Shown here piece after piece: positions 1 to 6,144 of a stretch of DNA of 11,290 nt (within the stretch, counting starts at the first letter, position 1; each line of letters opens with the position of its first letter). The DNA comes from Coriobacteriales bacterium (lineage in GTDB: Bacteria; Actinomycetota; Coriobacteriia; Coriobacteriales; UBA8131). The notes under the pieces are model-generated. The model saw only the letters and a list, made by a program, of their open reading frames with translations. It searched no databases and was not told the origin of the DNA. Made by a program: the position numbers and the translations under genes. The stretch covers positions 1 to 11,290 of the forward strand of contig JAIRQI010000042.1 of the NCBI GenBank assembly GCA_031256575.1, given 5' to 3'.

Positions 1-512
1 TCAACAATCGGAGCAGCTGCATCAAAGAAGGCTAAGTGTTCACTACCCAAAGCCTGGTTCAACTCAGTCTCTAAAGCTTTTGAAGTCAGCGGCCCACTGG
101 CGATGATGCTCGGGGTGTCAGACTCAATCAGACTGGCCAGGTCGGTGAATTCCTGGTGAATTACCTCGATATTCGGATGATTGGTTAAAGCCTCAGTTAC
201 CGACCTGGCAAAAGCTTCTCGATCAACAGCCAGTGCCTTGCCTGCTGCCACCTGATGCTCAATCGCCCAGCTCAAAAGACCGGAACCCATAACTGCCAGC
301 TCATTTTTTAAGCTACCTGCTGCACTGTCAGCATCCAGACTCTTCAAAGAGTTAGAACAGACCAGTTCGGCAAAATCAGCAGTCCGATGCACTGCGGTCT
401 GGAGGAGCGGACGCATCTCCAGCAGACGGACCTTGACCCCTCGCTCCGCCAGTTGCCAGGCGGCCTCACTCCCAGCCAGCCCAGCTCCAATTATCAATAT
501 CGGCTTTGCCAT
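1..512 (-). CDS. trmFO: TrmFO, folate/FAD-dependent tRNA (uracil-54-C5)-methyltransferase, N-terminal part (cut by window edge)
   Basis: Only the first 170 codons are in the window; the rest lies beyond the left edge. TrmFO makes 5-methyluridine at position 54 of the tRNA T-loop, using methylenetetrahydrofolate and reduced FAD, in the cytoplasm. The start reads MAKPILIIGAGLAGSEAA, a Rossmann FAD-binding loop (GAGLAG, about residues 9-14). FAELVCSNSLKS follows at about residues 47-58, containing the family's conserved CSNS cysteine. Further on are ALAVDREAF and, near the cut, FFDAAAPIV, both characteristic of the GidA-related TrmFO family. I chose the ATG at 512-510: it is the only start codon before an in-frame TAG at 548-546. 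A GAAGG lies about 14 bases upstream, a rather long spacing. It follows dprA by 72 bases with no clear terminator between, so it is probably co-transcribed. In many Firmicutes topA sits between dprA and trmFO; here it does not. Confidence 0.95.
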   Translation of the reverse strand, partial: MAKPILIIGAGLAGSEAAWQLAERGVKVRLLEMRPLLQTAVHRTADFAELVCSNSLKSLDADSAAGSLKNELAVMGSGLLSWAIEHQVAAGKALAVDREAFARSVTEALTNHPNIEVIHQEFTDLASLIESDTPSIIASGPLTSKALETELNQALGSEHLAFFDAAAPIV

Positions 513-584
513 GTCTTTCTGCTCTGCCTTCTTTGCTGTTCCGGCCTATTCACTTAGCCGTTATCGTCAGTTCGGCTGCCTCGT

Positions 585-1559
585 TTAGTCTTGCCGAAGC
601 TGGAGATTTGTTGCGAAACGGCCATCCAGCATTCGTACTACTTGCCCGGTGAACTCCAAAGCTGATAGATAGCGTATCACCTGAGTGACATCTTTGCCAC
701 AGATACCGACTAACTCGTCTGGTCGAGCTGGCATTACCTTCAACCTTTCCAGGATGGCTTGGTCTGGTGATGCCTCTTGTAGGTCAACTAGTGATAGCTG
801 ACTGTCTGCTACAGCCGCACTACCGTTTTTGAGCTGGTGAGTGTCCCCCATTAGCAGATCGATTGGTCGTTGGTTATAGATTTGCCTTAAGGCTTCGCTG
901 AAACTGTCATCGCTGATAATCGGCCAGGCTCCTTGAGCAATCAATCGATTACAGCCGGCTGATTGACGTGACAATATCGATCCCGGAACAACCAGCAACT
1001 CTCTTCCCAATGACAGCGTAGCATCTGCTGTCGAGAAGGTTCCGCTGGGTATACCGGCTTCGATGATCAATGTGGCTTGGCAAAGGCCGGCGATCAAGCG
1101 GTTGCGCTTGACAAAAGCCCAACGAGCTGGGTTCACACCCCAAGGCAGCTCGGAAAGCAGCAGGCCCCCTGCTGCCAATATCTTCTCAAACAGAGGTTCT
1201 GCCTGGCTTGGATAAACCACATCTGCAGCACAACCTAGCACCACGATACTGGGAGCAGCGACATCCAAAGCCCCAAGATGTGCAGCCTGGTCACAACCTA
1301 CTGCTCCACCAGAGACCACCACCAAGCCTTGGCAAGCAGCCTGCCGGGCAAAGCTTTCCGCGCATAACAGGCCATAGGGGCTGGCTTTTCTAGAACCGAC
1401 AATGGCAATCGCTGCTTGCTCCAGTAGTTCTATCGCACCAATCATATATAGCCGTTCCGGTGCATCCGCTAAATCGCTGAGGCTGTTTGGATAGGCCCGA
1501 TCACCGATGGCTAGTTCGAAGCGTTTGTAATTCTGGTATGGAACTTGGCCAATACTCAC
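585..1559 (-). CDS. dprA: DprA, DNA-processing / RecA-loading protein of natural transformation
   Basis: This 324-residue cytoplasmic protein belongs to the DprA/Smf family, which binds incoming single-stranded DNA and loads RecA. The Rossmann-like core shows IVGSRKASPYG (residues 53-63), SGGAVGCDQAAHLGAL (83-98), an LSELPWG segment (135-141), KRNRLIAGL (151-159), PSGTFSTADATLSLGRELLVVPGS (171-194) and GCNRLIAQGA (202-211). The last ~60 residues fit the small winged-helix domain found in many DprAs. There is almost no room at the N-terminus for the SAM-like domain of longer homologues; the core motif begins at residue 53. The start is GTG at 1559-1557, which overlaps the comM stop as GTGA and is preceded by AGAGGGGATCA, a good ribosome-binding site. 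The overlap implies translational coupling with comM. The usual SGGARGID is SGGAVGCD here, so the Arg is Val. Identity is certain; whether the host is naturally competent is not shown by this window. Confidence 0.96.
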   Translation of the reverse strand: MSIGQVPYQNYKRFELAIGDRAYPNSLSDLADAPERLYMIGAIELLEQAAIAIVGSRKASPYGLLCAESFARQAACQGLVVVSGGAVGCDQAAHLGALDVAAPSIVVLGCAADVVYPSQAEPLFEKILAAGGLLLSELPWGVNPARWAFVKRNRLIAGLCQATLIIEAGIPSGTFSTADATLSLGRELLVVPGSILSRQSAGCNRLIAQGAWPIISDDSFSEALRQIYNQRPIDLLMGDTHQLKNGSAAVADSQLSLVDLQEASPDQAILERLKVMPARPDELVGICGKDVTQVIRYLSALEFTGQVVRMLDGRFATNLQLRQD

Positions 1560-3142
1560 TGATCCCCTCTCGGTCGGTAGCCGATAGCTTCGATTAAATG
1601 CTCTTGTAGTACTTTTTCCTGCTCATCAAGGTCAGCTATGGTCCGAGCAACCGCTAGAGTGCTGATAATACCTCTACCGCTCAGAGCATAACGGTCAGCC
1701 ACCATCTCGAGAAATGCCTTCTCTTTTACTGTCAACTGACAGGCAGCCAGCAAGTCTGCCTCCTCTGAATTCCGCTTGACTGGTGCGACTTCACTGTCTA
1801 GGTATGAGTCATGATCCTGCTGACATGCGAACTCCGGGGTTCGTTGATGAGCACTTCCGCTGGATTGTCGACTAACAAATTCCTGGGTACGTTGACGAGC
1901 AAATTCCCGAGCTCTTTCAACACCAGCTCGTAACACGGCCGAACTGGTTCCCCGGCCGGTAGCTAAGACATCTGCTGCAGCTGATCGGCTAACATTGACC
2001 ACCAGATTAATGCGGTCCAACAGCGGTCCCCCGACTCGGTCTTGGTAGCGACTAATCTGAGCTGGAGTACACTTGCAGGCATGCTGATCGTCTCCCAAAT
2101 ATCCACAGGGGCAGGGATTTGCCGCAGCTACCAGCATGAACTCTGCAGGCATGGTTACAATGCCAGCTGCTCGGGCTAAGGCAACAAAACCCAATTCGAT
2201 GGGTTGGCGTAGCAGCTGTAAGGTCGAGCTACCGAATTCCGGCAGTTCGTCCAAAAACAGCACCCCATTATGGGCAAGCGAGATCTCACCTGGCAGAATA
2301 GGCATGCCACCACCAATCAGACCAGCTCGAGAGGCACTGTGATGGGGAGCTCGAAAGGGTCTTTCACCAGCCAGGATACGCTGGTAAGGCAAGCCCACTA
2401 CAGAGTGGATAAGTGCACTCTCCAGCCGCTCCGACTCATCCAACAGAGAAAGGATGGTTGGTAGCCGATGAGCCAGCATCGATTTACCCGACCCTGGAGG
2501 GCCGATCATCAATAAGCCATGATTTCCCGCAGCTGCTATCTGTAAGGCGCGTTTGGCCATATCATTGCCAGCGATATCCGCATAATCTAAGCGACTATCG
2601 GATGAGAGGTCATAGTCTGCCTGACGAGCCGGTAAATACTGATTAGTGTGCAGGTCGGCCAGATTCTCAAGACAAAGATAGTCAGCTGGTTCGACCGAGG
2701 TGAGGCCAACCGTTGTCGGCCCGGTCAATAAACCCAGTTGGTTTTGGATAGCCAGTCGCTCATAAGCCAACTGCCCGGAAACCGGCTTTACCGCCCCATC
2801 TAAAGACAGCTCGCCGACACAGAGCCGGTCACATACCACATCCTGGCTAATCTGATTAGTTGCCAAGAGGTAGGCTAAGGCGATCGGTAAATCAAAGCCT
2901 GACCCAACCTTACGTAAGTCCGAAGGAGCCAGGTTCACTACCACCAGGGCGTTCTTAATCGTGAAGCCGGCTGCCTTGATTGCCTGACGAACCCGTTGGG
3001 TAGCTTCTTTAACAGCCAGGTCTGGTAAGCCGATGATATGAAAGCCCGGAAGTCCACTACCGACGCTGATTTGCACTGTCACTGGTAGAGCTACAATGCC
3101 AAGGATTGTCGCCGTCTGAACGAAACCAACATGTTGAGCCAA
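1556..3142 (-). CDS. comM: ComM / YifB family AAA+ ATPase (Mg-chelatase-like branch-migration helicase)
   Basis: The 528-residue protein has the three family parts. These are an N-terminal ChlI/Lon-protease-like fold (about 1-165, with GLPGFHIIGLPDLAVKEA), an AAA+ core with Walker A GPPGSGKS (214-221) and Walker B VLFLDE (294-299), and a C-terminal Mg-chelatase helical domain ending near residue 520. RPFRAPHHSASRAGLIGGG (261-279) and the Cys-rich NPCPCGYLGDDQHACKC (342-358) are diagnostic. In the family, ComM is a hexameric helicase that extends heteroduplex during transformation, matching the overlapping dprA. The start is TTG at 3142-3140: an in-frame TAG lies two codons upstream, and the following residues align with the normal family N-terminus. 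It begins 10 bases after yraN, whose end supplies a weak GGAG/AGGT ribosome-binding site. Residues ~413-462, between the AAA+ core and the C-terminal domain, hold an unusual Gln/Arg/Ser-rich insertion with a degenerate eight-residue repeat. Confidence 0.95.
   Translation of the reverse strand: MAQHVGFVQTATILGIVALPVTVQISVGSGLPGFHIIGLPDLAVKEATQRVRQAIKAAGFTIKNALVVVNLAPSDLRKVGSGFDLPIALAYLLATNQISQDVVCDRLCVGELSLDGAVKPVSGQLAYERLAIQNQLGLLTGPTTVGLTSVEPADYLCLENLADLHTNQYLPARQADYDLSSDSRLDYADIAGNDMAKRALQIAAAGNHGLLMIGPPGSGKSMLAHRLPTILSLLDESERLESALIHSVVGLPYQRILAGERPFRAPHHSASRAGLIGGGMPILPGEISLAHNGVLFLDELPEFGSSTLQLLRQPIELGFVALARAAGIVTMPAEFMLVAAANPCPCGYLGDDQHACKCTPAQISRYQDRVGGPLLDRINLVVNVSRSAAADVLATGRGTSSAVLRAGVERAREFARQRTQEFVSRQSSGSAHQRTPEFACQQDHDSYLDSEVAPVKRNSEEADLLAACQLTVKEKAFLEMVADRYALSGRGIISTLAVARTIADLDEQEKVLQEHLIEAIGYRPRGDQ
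1829..1920 (-). repeat. Degenerate in-frame tandem repeat within comM (24/48-base period)
   Basis: Two 25-base copies at 1829-1853 and 1877-1901 match at 20 of 25 positions, exactly 48 bases apart. A third, shorter copy of the same start (aaattccc versus aaattcct) begins at 1901, 24 bases on. Translated, they give the units EFARQRTQ, EFVSRQSS, GSAHQRTP and EFACQQDH, an eight-residue period in the comM linker. The divergence between copies suggests an old duplication and not an active slippage tract. Confidence 0.6.
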
Positions 3143-3152
3143 GGTTCTCTAC

Positions 3153-3524
3153 CTATTCTCCACAGGCAAAGACATCACGGTGATGCTTGAGAAAAGCTTG
3201 CTGTTCGCCAGTCAGCATTATCGATATCACATCAAACCTGACTCGGGTAGAAGCAGTTTGTTTCTGACTCAGGTAGTAGGCAGCTATTTTCTCATAGCGC
3301 CTGCGCTTAGCCTGAGTCACAGCCTCTTCCGGAAAGCCGGTTTGCATACTGCGCCGAGTCTTCACTTCCACAAAAACCAAAGCATCGTCGTCACGGGCGA
3401 TGATGTCGGCTTCGCCTGCCTTGCAGCTCCAGTTTCGTTCGACAACCTCTACACCTTCGCGTTCCAGATATCTGGCAGCGAACTCTTCACCTTTGGCTCC
3501 GACTTGTCGGTTAGAATCACTCAT
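3153..3524 (-). CDS. yraN: YraN, UPF0102 family protein with a nuclease-like fold
   Basis: This 123-residue cytoplasmic protein belongs to UPF0102, a family with a PD-(D/E)XK-type fold and no settled function. Visible signatures are GAKGEEFAARYLEREG (residues 9-24), the acidic pair in GEADIIARD (37-45) and FVEVKTRRS (51-59). Together these give the E-x-D ... E-x-K arrangement expected of this fold. RFDVISI (96-102) is the usual downstream strand. Length is normal for the family. The ATG at 3524-3522 has a good ribosome-binding site (GGAG seven bases upstream). It is followed ten bases later by comM. Its steady place between rnhB and comM/dprA in many genomes suggests a DNA-processing role, but that is inference. 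Confidence 0.93.
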   Translation of the reverse strand: MSDSNRQVGAKGEEFAARYLEREGVEVVERNWSCKAGEADIIARDDDALVFVEVKTRRSMQTGFPEEAVTQAKRRRYEKIAAYYLSQKQTASTRVRFDVISIMLTGEQQAFLKHHRDVFACGE

Positions 3525-3600
3525 CTCTTATCTCCATTCAGTCGGTAAGAGTCTGGGTGATAGATGTTATCGAGGTCTACCTTGTATTTGATGTCTTGCT

Positions 3601-3628
3601 ATTATGCTAATATACGTCGAACTGTAAT
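3601..3628 (-). promoter_or_regulatory. Candidate promoter for yraN-comM-dprA-trmFO
   Basis: Read on the minus strand, ATTACA (3628-3623) and CATAAT (3606-3601) are separated by 16 bases. They match the sigma-70/A consensus at 4 of 6 and 5 of 6 positions. A start near 3594 would give an untranslated leader of about 70 bases before yraN. A perfect TTGACA also lies just upstream (3655-3650) but has no good -10 at the right distance. The 176-base gap between rnhB and yraN is the only sizeable gap in this cluster, which is why a promoter is expected here. Confidence 0.35.
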
Positions 3629-3678
3629 TGATCTCTTCTCCCCAACCAGTGTCAATGAAAACAAAGCCTGTTGGGAGC

Positions 3679-3695
3679 AGAGCCTTATCTCCCCT
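3679..3695 (-). terminator. Weak hairpin after rnhB, possible partial terminator
   Basis: Shortly after the rnhB stop the minus strand has GGGAG, an 11-base loop and CTCCC. After about nine more bases comes a T-rich TTTGTTTT. The stem is short and the T-tract is not adjacent, so at best this is a leaky terminator; some transcripts probably continue into yraN. Coordinates of the arms are approximate. Confidence 0.2.
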
Positions 3696-3700
3696 ACTGC

Positions 3701-4456
3701 CTAGAACAGACTGTCTTGAGTGTTGATTATGGCAGTTATGAAAGTGCGTCGGTGGATTGCGGATGGGCCGATGGTTTGCAAGGCTGCCAGGTGGTCTGCT
3801 GAGCCATAACCTTTGTTCGCAGCAAAACCATATCCCGGATATTCTATGTCTGCTGCAGCCATCCAGGCATCGCGGGTAACTTTGGCAATCACAGAGGCAG
3901 CAGCGATTGGAGCCTCTGTACCATCACCTCCAACAATGGCTAATTCGCGCGGATGTACAGCCAGAGGACGACCGTCTAACAACACCTGGTCTGGCTCCAG
4001 GTCAAGCTGGTTTAGAGCAGCCTGGACTGCCTGGCGCATGGCAAGAGCCATACCTGTTCGATCAATCTGAGCAGCTTCTATCCACCCGAAGCCGATAGCG
4101 CTTGCTAACTCCCGGATGCTGGCAGCCAGTTTTATGCGCTGGCCAGCAGTCAGTTGCTTGGAGTCGTTTAAACCTGCCAGGCGGGGACGAGCTGGTAAAA
4201 CGACGGCTGCAACTAACAGCGGTCCTGCCAAAGCCCCTCTGCCTACCTCATCGATACCAACGATAATAGCTTGGCTGGGAGCTGAGTCTATTCGAGCATA
4301 TAATCTATTCAAGCGTTCGCCTTCAACCTCTTGGCGAGCATCTCTCTTTGCAGCAGTCTTCAAAGCCTGCTGAACCCCCAAACGAGGATCGTTTGAATAA
4401 CGCAAAACGAGCTGCTTCAGTTCTTCTCCTGAAGCAGCTCGAATGATTGCTATCAA
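3701..4456 (-). CDS. rnhB: Ribonuclease HII
   Basis: RNase HII cuts the RNA strand of RNA-DNA hybrids and single ribonucleotides in DNA. The 251-residue frame shows GIDEVGRGALAGP (residues 67-79, giving the first two catalytic acids D69 and E70), NDSKQL (97-102), LLDG (159-162, third acid D161), ASVIAKVTRD (187-196, fourth acid D196), NKGYGSADHL (214-223) and the C-terminal HRRTF (235-239). The ~60-residue N-terminal helical extension with YSNDPRLGVQQ is typical of Gram-positive RnhB. The coordinates use TTG at 4456-4454, the only standard start codon in frame before a TAG at ~4500. However, the strong GGAGGT is 19 bases from it and only four bases from an ATC at 4471-4469. If that ATC initiates, the protein begins MNSQELIAII and has 256 residues. 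It is probably co-transcribed with rplS, 100 bases upstream. Confidence 0.96.
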   Translation of the reverse strand: MIAIIRAASGEELKQLVLRYSNDPRLGVQQALKTAAKRDARQEVEGERLNRLYARIDSAPSQAIIVGIDEVGRGALAGPLLVAAVVLPARPRLAGLNDSKQLTAGQRIKLAASIRELASAIGFGWIEAAQIDRTGMALAMRQAVQAALNQLDLEPDQVLLDGRPLAVHPRELAIVGGDGTEAPIAAASVIAKVTRDAWMAAADIEYPGYGFAANKGYGSADHLAALQTIGPSAIHRRTFITAIINTQDSLF

Positions 4457-4475
4457 TTCCTGGGAGTTGATGATG

Positions 4476-4481
4476 ACCTCC
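4476..4481 (-). promoter_or_regulatory. Strong Shine-Dalgarno of rnhB, in front of an ATC codon
   Basis: GGAGGT on the minus strand is an almost full match to the 16S anti-SD. There is no ATG, GTG or TTG at normal distance; after a CATC spacer comes ATC AAC TCC CAG GAA TTG in the rnhB frame. The first GGAG could pair with CTCC ten or so bases on, which would partly hide the site. Confidence 0.6.
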
Positions 4482-4559
4482 GGAGAATAGATTTTCTAGT
4501 CTCAGTGCACCGGACGTTTATTCTGCACCGATGTCTGAAACCTGGCCTGGTCTTCTTAA

Positions 4560-4904
4560 CTAAAAGCCTTTCTCGCGAATGCGGGCGGCTTTACCAACCT
4601 TATCCCGTAAATAATAGAGCTTAGCCCGTCGAACGGCACCATGCCGCATGACTTCGATTCTATCTATCTTGGGTGAGTGAACTGGAAATGTTCTTTCTAC
4701 TCCGATTCCTCCAGAGATTTTACGGACGGTGAATGTCTCACGATTTCCAGCACCATGACGCCGGATGACGTCGCCCTCGTAGACCTGGATACGTTCTTTG
4801 TTGCCTTCGATGATGCGGTAGTGCACCTTGACTCGGTCGCCAACGCTGAAATCCGGAAGGTTGGTCTTGATCTGCTGTTGTTCCAACGCGCGGATGATGT
4901 CCAT
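4560..4904 (-). CDS. rplS: 50S ribosomal protein L19
   Basis: This 114-residue protein sits at the interface of the large and small ribosomal subunits. The family's landmarks are all present: [14 protein letters not shown] at the N-terminus, [16 protein letters not shown] (19-34), [14 protein letters not shown] (38-51), [15 protein letters not shown] (64-78) and [19 protein letters not shown] (91-109). I chose the ATG at 4904-4902. It gives the normal family length and N-terminus, whereas a longer frame from a TTG at 4949 would add 15 unrelated residues. An AAAGGA lies about 12 bases upstream of the ATG, a long spacing. The gene heads the rplS-rnhB segment and has its own likely promoter and structured leader (positions 4941-5021). 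No ylqF or lepB lies between rplS and rnhB, unlike in many Bacilli or in mycobacteria. Confidence 0.97.
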   Translation of the reverse strand: MDIIRALEQQQIKTNLPDFSVGDRVKVHYRIIEGNKERIQVYEGDVIRRHGAGNRETFTVRKISGGIGVERTFPVHSPKIDRIEVMRHGAVRRAKLYYLRDKVGKAARIREKGF

Positions 4905-4940
4905 AACTATTAAAAATCCTTTTCTATCAGCCGTTCTACA

Positions 4941-4987
4941 AGTCGCCAATTAATTCGCTGTAAGTGATTCGCCAATAAGGCGCGACT
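4941..4987 (-). ncRNA. Candidate structured 5' leader of rplS mRNA
   Basis: Starting at the predicted transcription start, the minus strand has AGTCGC (4987-4982), which pairs perfectly with GCGACT (4946-4941) and closes a ~47-base domain. Inside is a CGCC-TTATT-GGCG hairpin (4982-4970). The element TTGGCGA occurs twice (4975-4969 and 4949-4943), so the CGCC strand can pair with either copy, but not both. Ribosomal protein L19 leaders are known in low-GC Gram-positive bacteria (an Rfam family exists), but I cannot tell by eye whether this matches that family. Function as an L19-binding autoregulatory site is inference. Confidence 0.4.
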
Positions 4988-4991
4988 GCAA

Positions 4992-5021
4992 AGTATAGTG
5001 CAAAGAGCATTCATGGTGCAA
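4992..5021 (-). promoter_or_regulatory. Probable rplS promoter
   Basis: TATACT (4997-4992, 5 of 6 matches to the -10) is preceded after 18 bases by TTGCAC (5021-5016, matching the TTG of the -35). A start at about 4987-4985 places the first transcribed bases exactly at the 5' arm of the leader stem. TTTGCA flanks the -10 on both sides (TTTGCAC TATAC TTTGCAG). Confidence 0.5.
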
Positions 5022-5036
5022 GTGCAGAACTGCACC
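5015..5036. promoter_or_regulatory. Nested palindromes overlapping the rplS -35, possible operator
   Basis: On the plus strand, gtgcag-aa-ctgcac (5022-5035) is a perfect inverted repeat. It is nested with ggtgca (5015-5020) and tgcacc (5031-5036), which are also inverted relative to each other. The element overlaps the proposed -35 hexamer, where a DNA-binding regulator could act. Being upstream of the start, it would work as DNA, not RNA. Chance occurrence of short palindromes remains possible. Confidence 0.3.
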
Positions 5037-5156
5037 CATACCACCACACTACTCATACCAGCCGCTGCTCTGCTACCGAAGCCCATGGCTTGAAAGCGCT
5101 GAGCTGCATCACTGTGTGACTTGTCTACATGCAAATCAAGCAGACATCACATACCG

Positions 5157-6023
5157 CTAAAATACCGGGATTACCACACCAGGATACTTCTCGTTGATGA
5201 AGGTGCGAGTCTTCTCGGAATGCAGCAGGCTAACAAGTGCCTTGATTGCCGGGTTGTTTTCGTTGCCGGCTTTGACCACAAGGATATTGGCGTAGGTCTG
5301 AGCAGCAGTGGAGTCAGGATCCTCGGTGACAAGCACTTTGCTTGGGTCAAGCCCGGCGCTTAGAGCAACGTTGCCGTTAATCACACCCAGATCAACTTCA
5401 GCCAGCTGACGCGGCACTGCTGCAGCCTCAACCTCGATAATCTTTAGGTTCTTGGGGTTGTCAATGATGTCTCGCGGGGTGATATCCAGGCCGGCTCCTG
5501 CCGGTAGGGTGATCAGGTTCTGAGCCGCCAGCAGATGCAAGGCGCGAGCCTCATTGGTCGGATCGTTCGGAACAGCGATAGATGCTCCATTCGGTAGGTT
5601 TGCCAAGCTGGTGGTCTTACCAGCATAGATACCCAGCGGCTCAAAGTGCACAGCGGCTACACTAACCAGGTTCAGGCCATTTTCTGTATTGAACTCATCG
5701 AGGTAGGGTTGATGCTGAAAGAAATTGGCATCAGTATCACCAGCATCGGTGTCCATGTTCGGTTTGACATAGTCGGTGTACTCGATAATCTGCAAATCGA
5801 AACCTTGGGCAGCCATGTCTTCTTTCAGGTTAGCTAAAATCTCAGCGTGCGGTGTTACAGAGGCACCGACCTTAATAGTCACCAGATCAGCACTGCCACT
5901 TCCACCACCATTATCGTCTTTGGTACTACAGCCACCTAAACCAAGCAGGAGCGGTAGAGTCAGTAGAACTGCTAAGGCCAGTGATACTGCCTTGCTCAAT
6001 GCCTTACGGGTAGTTCCTTTCAT
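5157..6023 (-). CDS. metQ: MetQ/NlpA-type substrate-binding lipoprotein of a methionine ABC importer
   Basis: This 288-residue lipoprotein is the extracellular receptor for the metNI transporter, probably binding methionine. A positively charged start (MKGTTRK), a hydrophobic stretch and the lipobox LGGC with the lipidated C32 are followed by a Gly/Ser/Asp linker. The NlpA domain then begins at about residue 49 with TIKVGASVTPHAEIL. Family landmarks are TDYVKPN (83-89), DANFFQHQPYLDEFN (98-112), IAVPNDPTNEARAL (149-162) and VINGNVALSAGL (214-225). I chose the ATG at 6023-6021 over one six codons upstream: AAAGGAGG ends six bases before it, whereas the upstream ATG would itself contain the ribosome-binding site in its coding region. 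It follows metI by 121 bases with two hairpins between. I found no convincing intrinsic terminator after it. Methionine specificity is a family-based assignment. Confidence 0.93.
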   Translation of the reverse strand: MKGTTRKALSKAVSLALAVLLTLPLLLGLGGCSTKDDNGGGSGSADLVTIKVGASVTPHAEILANLKEDMAAQGFDLQIIEYTDYVKPNMDTDAGDTDANFFQHQPYLDEFNTENGLNLVSVAAVHFEPLGIYAGKTTSLANLPNGASIAVPNDPTNEARALHLLAAQNLITLPAGAGLDITPRDIIDNPKNLKIIEVEAAAVPRQLAEVDLGVINGNVALSAGLDPSKVLVTEDPDSTAAQTYANILVVKAGNENNPAIKALVSLLHSEKTRTFINEKYPGVVIPVF

Positions 6024-6068
6024 GTTCTTCCTCCTTTTCATAACTTGCCTTTTCTTGTTTGACTATCC

Positions 6069-6087
6069 GCATGCTCTCTATGCATGC
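6069..6087 (-). other. Hairpin in the metI-metQ gap (proximal to metQ)
   Basis: GCATGC occurs at 6069-6074 and 6082-6087 with a seven-base spacer. As each copy is self-complementary, the two form a six-base-pair stem in the transcript. No T-tract follows, so it is not an intrinsic terminator; it may affect mRNA processing or stability ahead of metQ. Confidence 0.35.
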
Positions 6088-6092
6088 AGGTT

Positions 6093-6120
6093 TAATGCTA
6101 CAGCGCTAGCCTCTGCATTA
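6093..6120 (-). other. Hairpin in the metI-metQ gap (distal to metQ)
   Basis: TAATGC (6120-6115) and GCATTA (6098-6093) form a perfect six-base-pair stem on the minus strand around a 16-base loop. That loop has a small AGCGCT palindrome. It lies between the metI stop and the second hairpin. Without a T-run it is unlikely to terminate transcription. Confidence 0.35.
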
Positions 6121-6144
6121 GCAGCTGAGTTAGCGTTGTTCGCT

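Noticed and set aside
3180..3548. A 122-codon plus-strand frame opposite yraN
   Set aside because: Antisense to a conserved UPF0102 gene; nothing protein-like in the translation.
4905..4949. rplS start at TTG 4949
   Set aside because: It adds 15 residues not found in L19; the family N-terminus begins at the ATG at 4904.
4910..5134. A 74-codon minus-strand open frame between metQ and rplS
   Set aside because: It needs a TTG start without a ribosome-binding site, its composition is odd (Cys/Met/Val patches), and it runs through the rplS promoter, palindromes and leader, which explain the region better.
5092..5156. An intrinsic terminator after metQ
   Set aside because: Only short stems (TCAC/GTGA, and AAGCC/GGCTT further on) without T-tracts are present.
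6021..6041. metQ start at the upstream ATG (6041-6039)
   Set aside because: AAAGGAGG lies inside that extension, six bases before the second ATG at 6023, which is therefore the better start.
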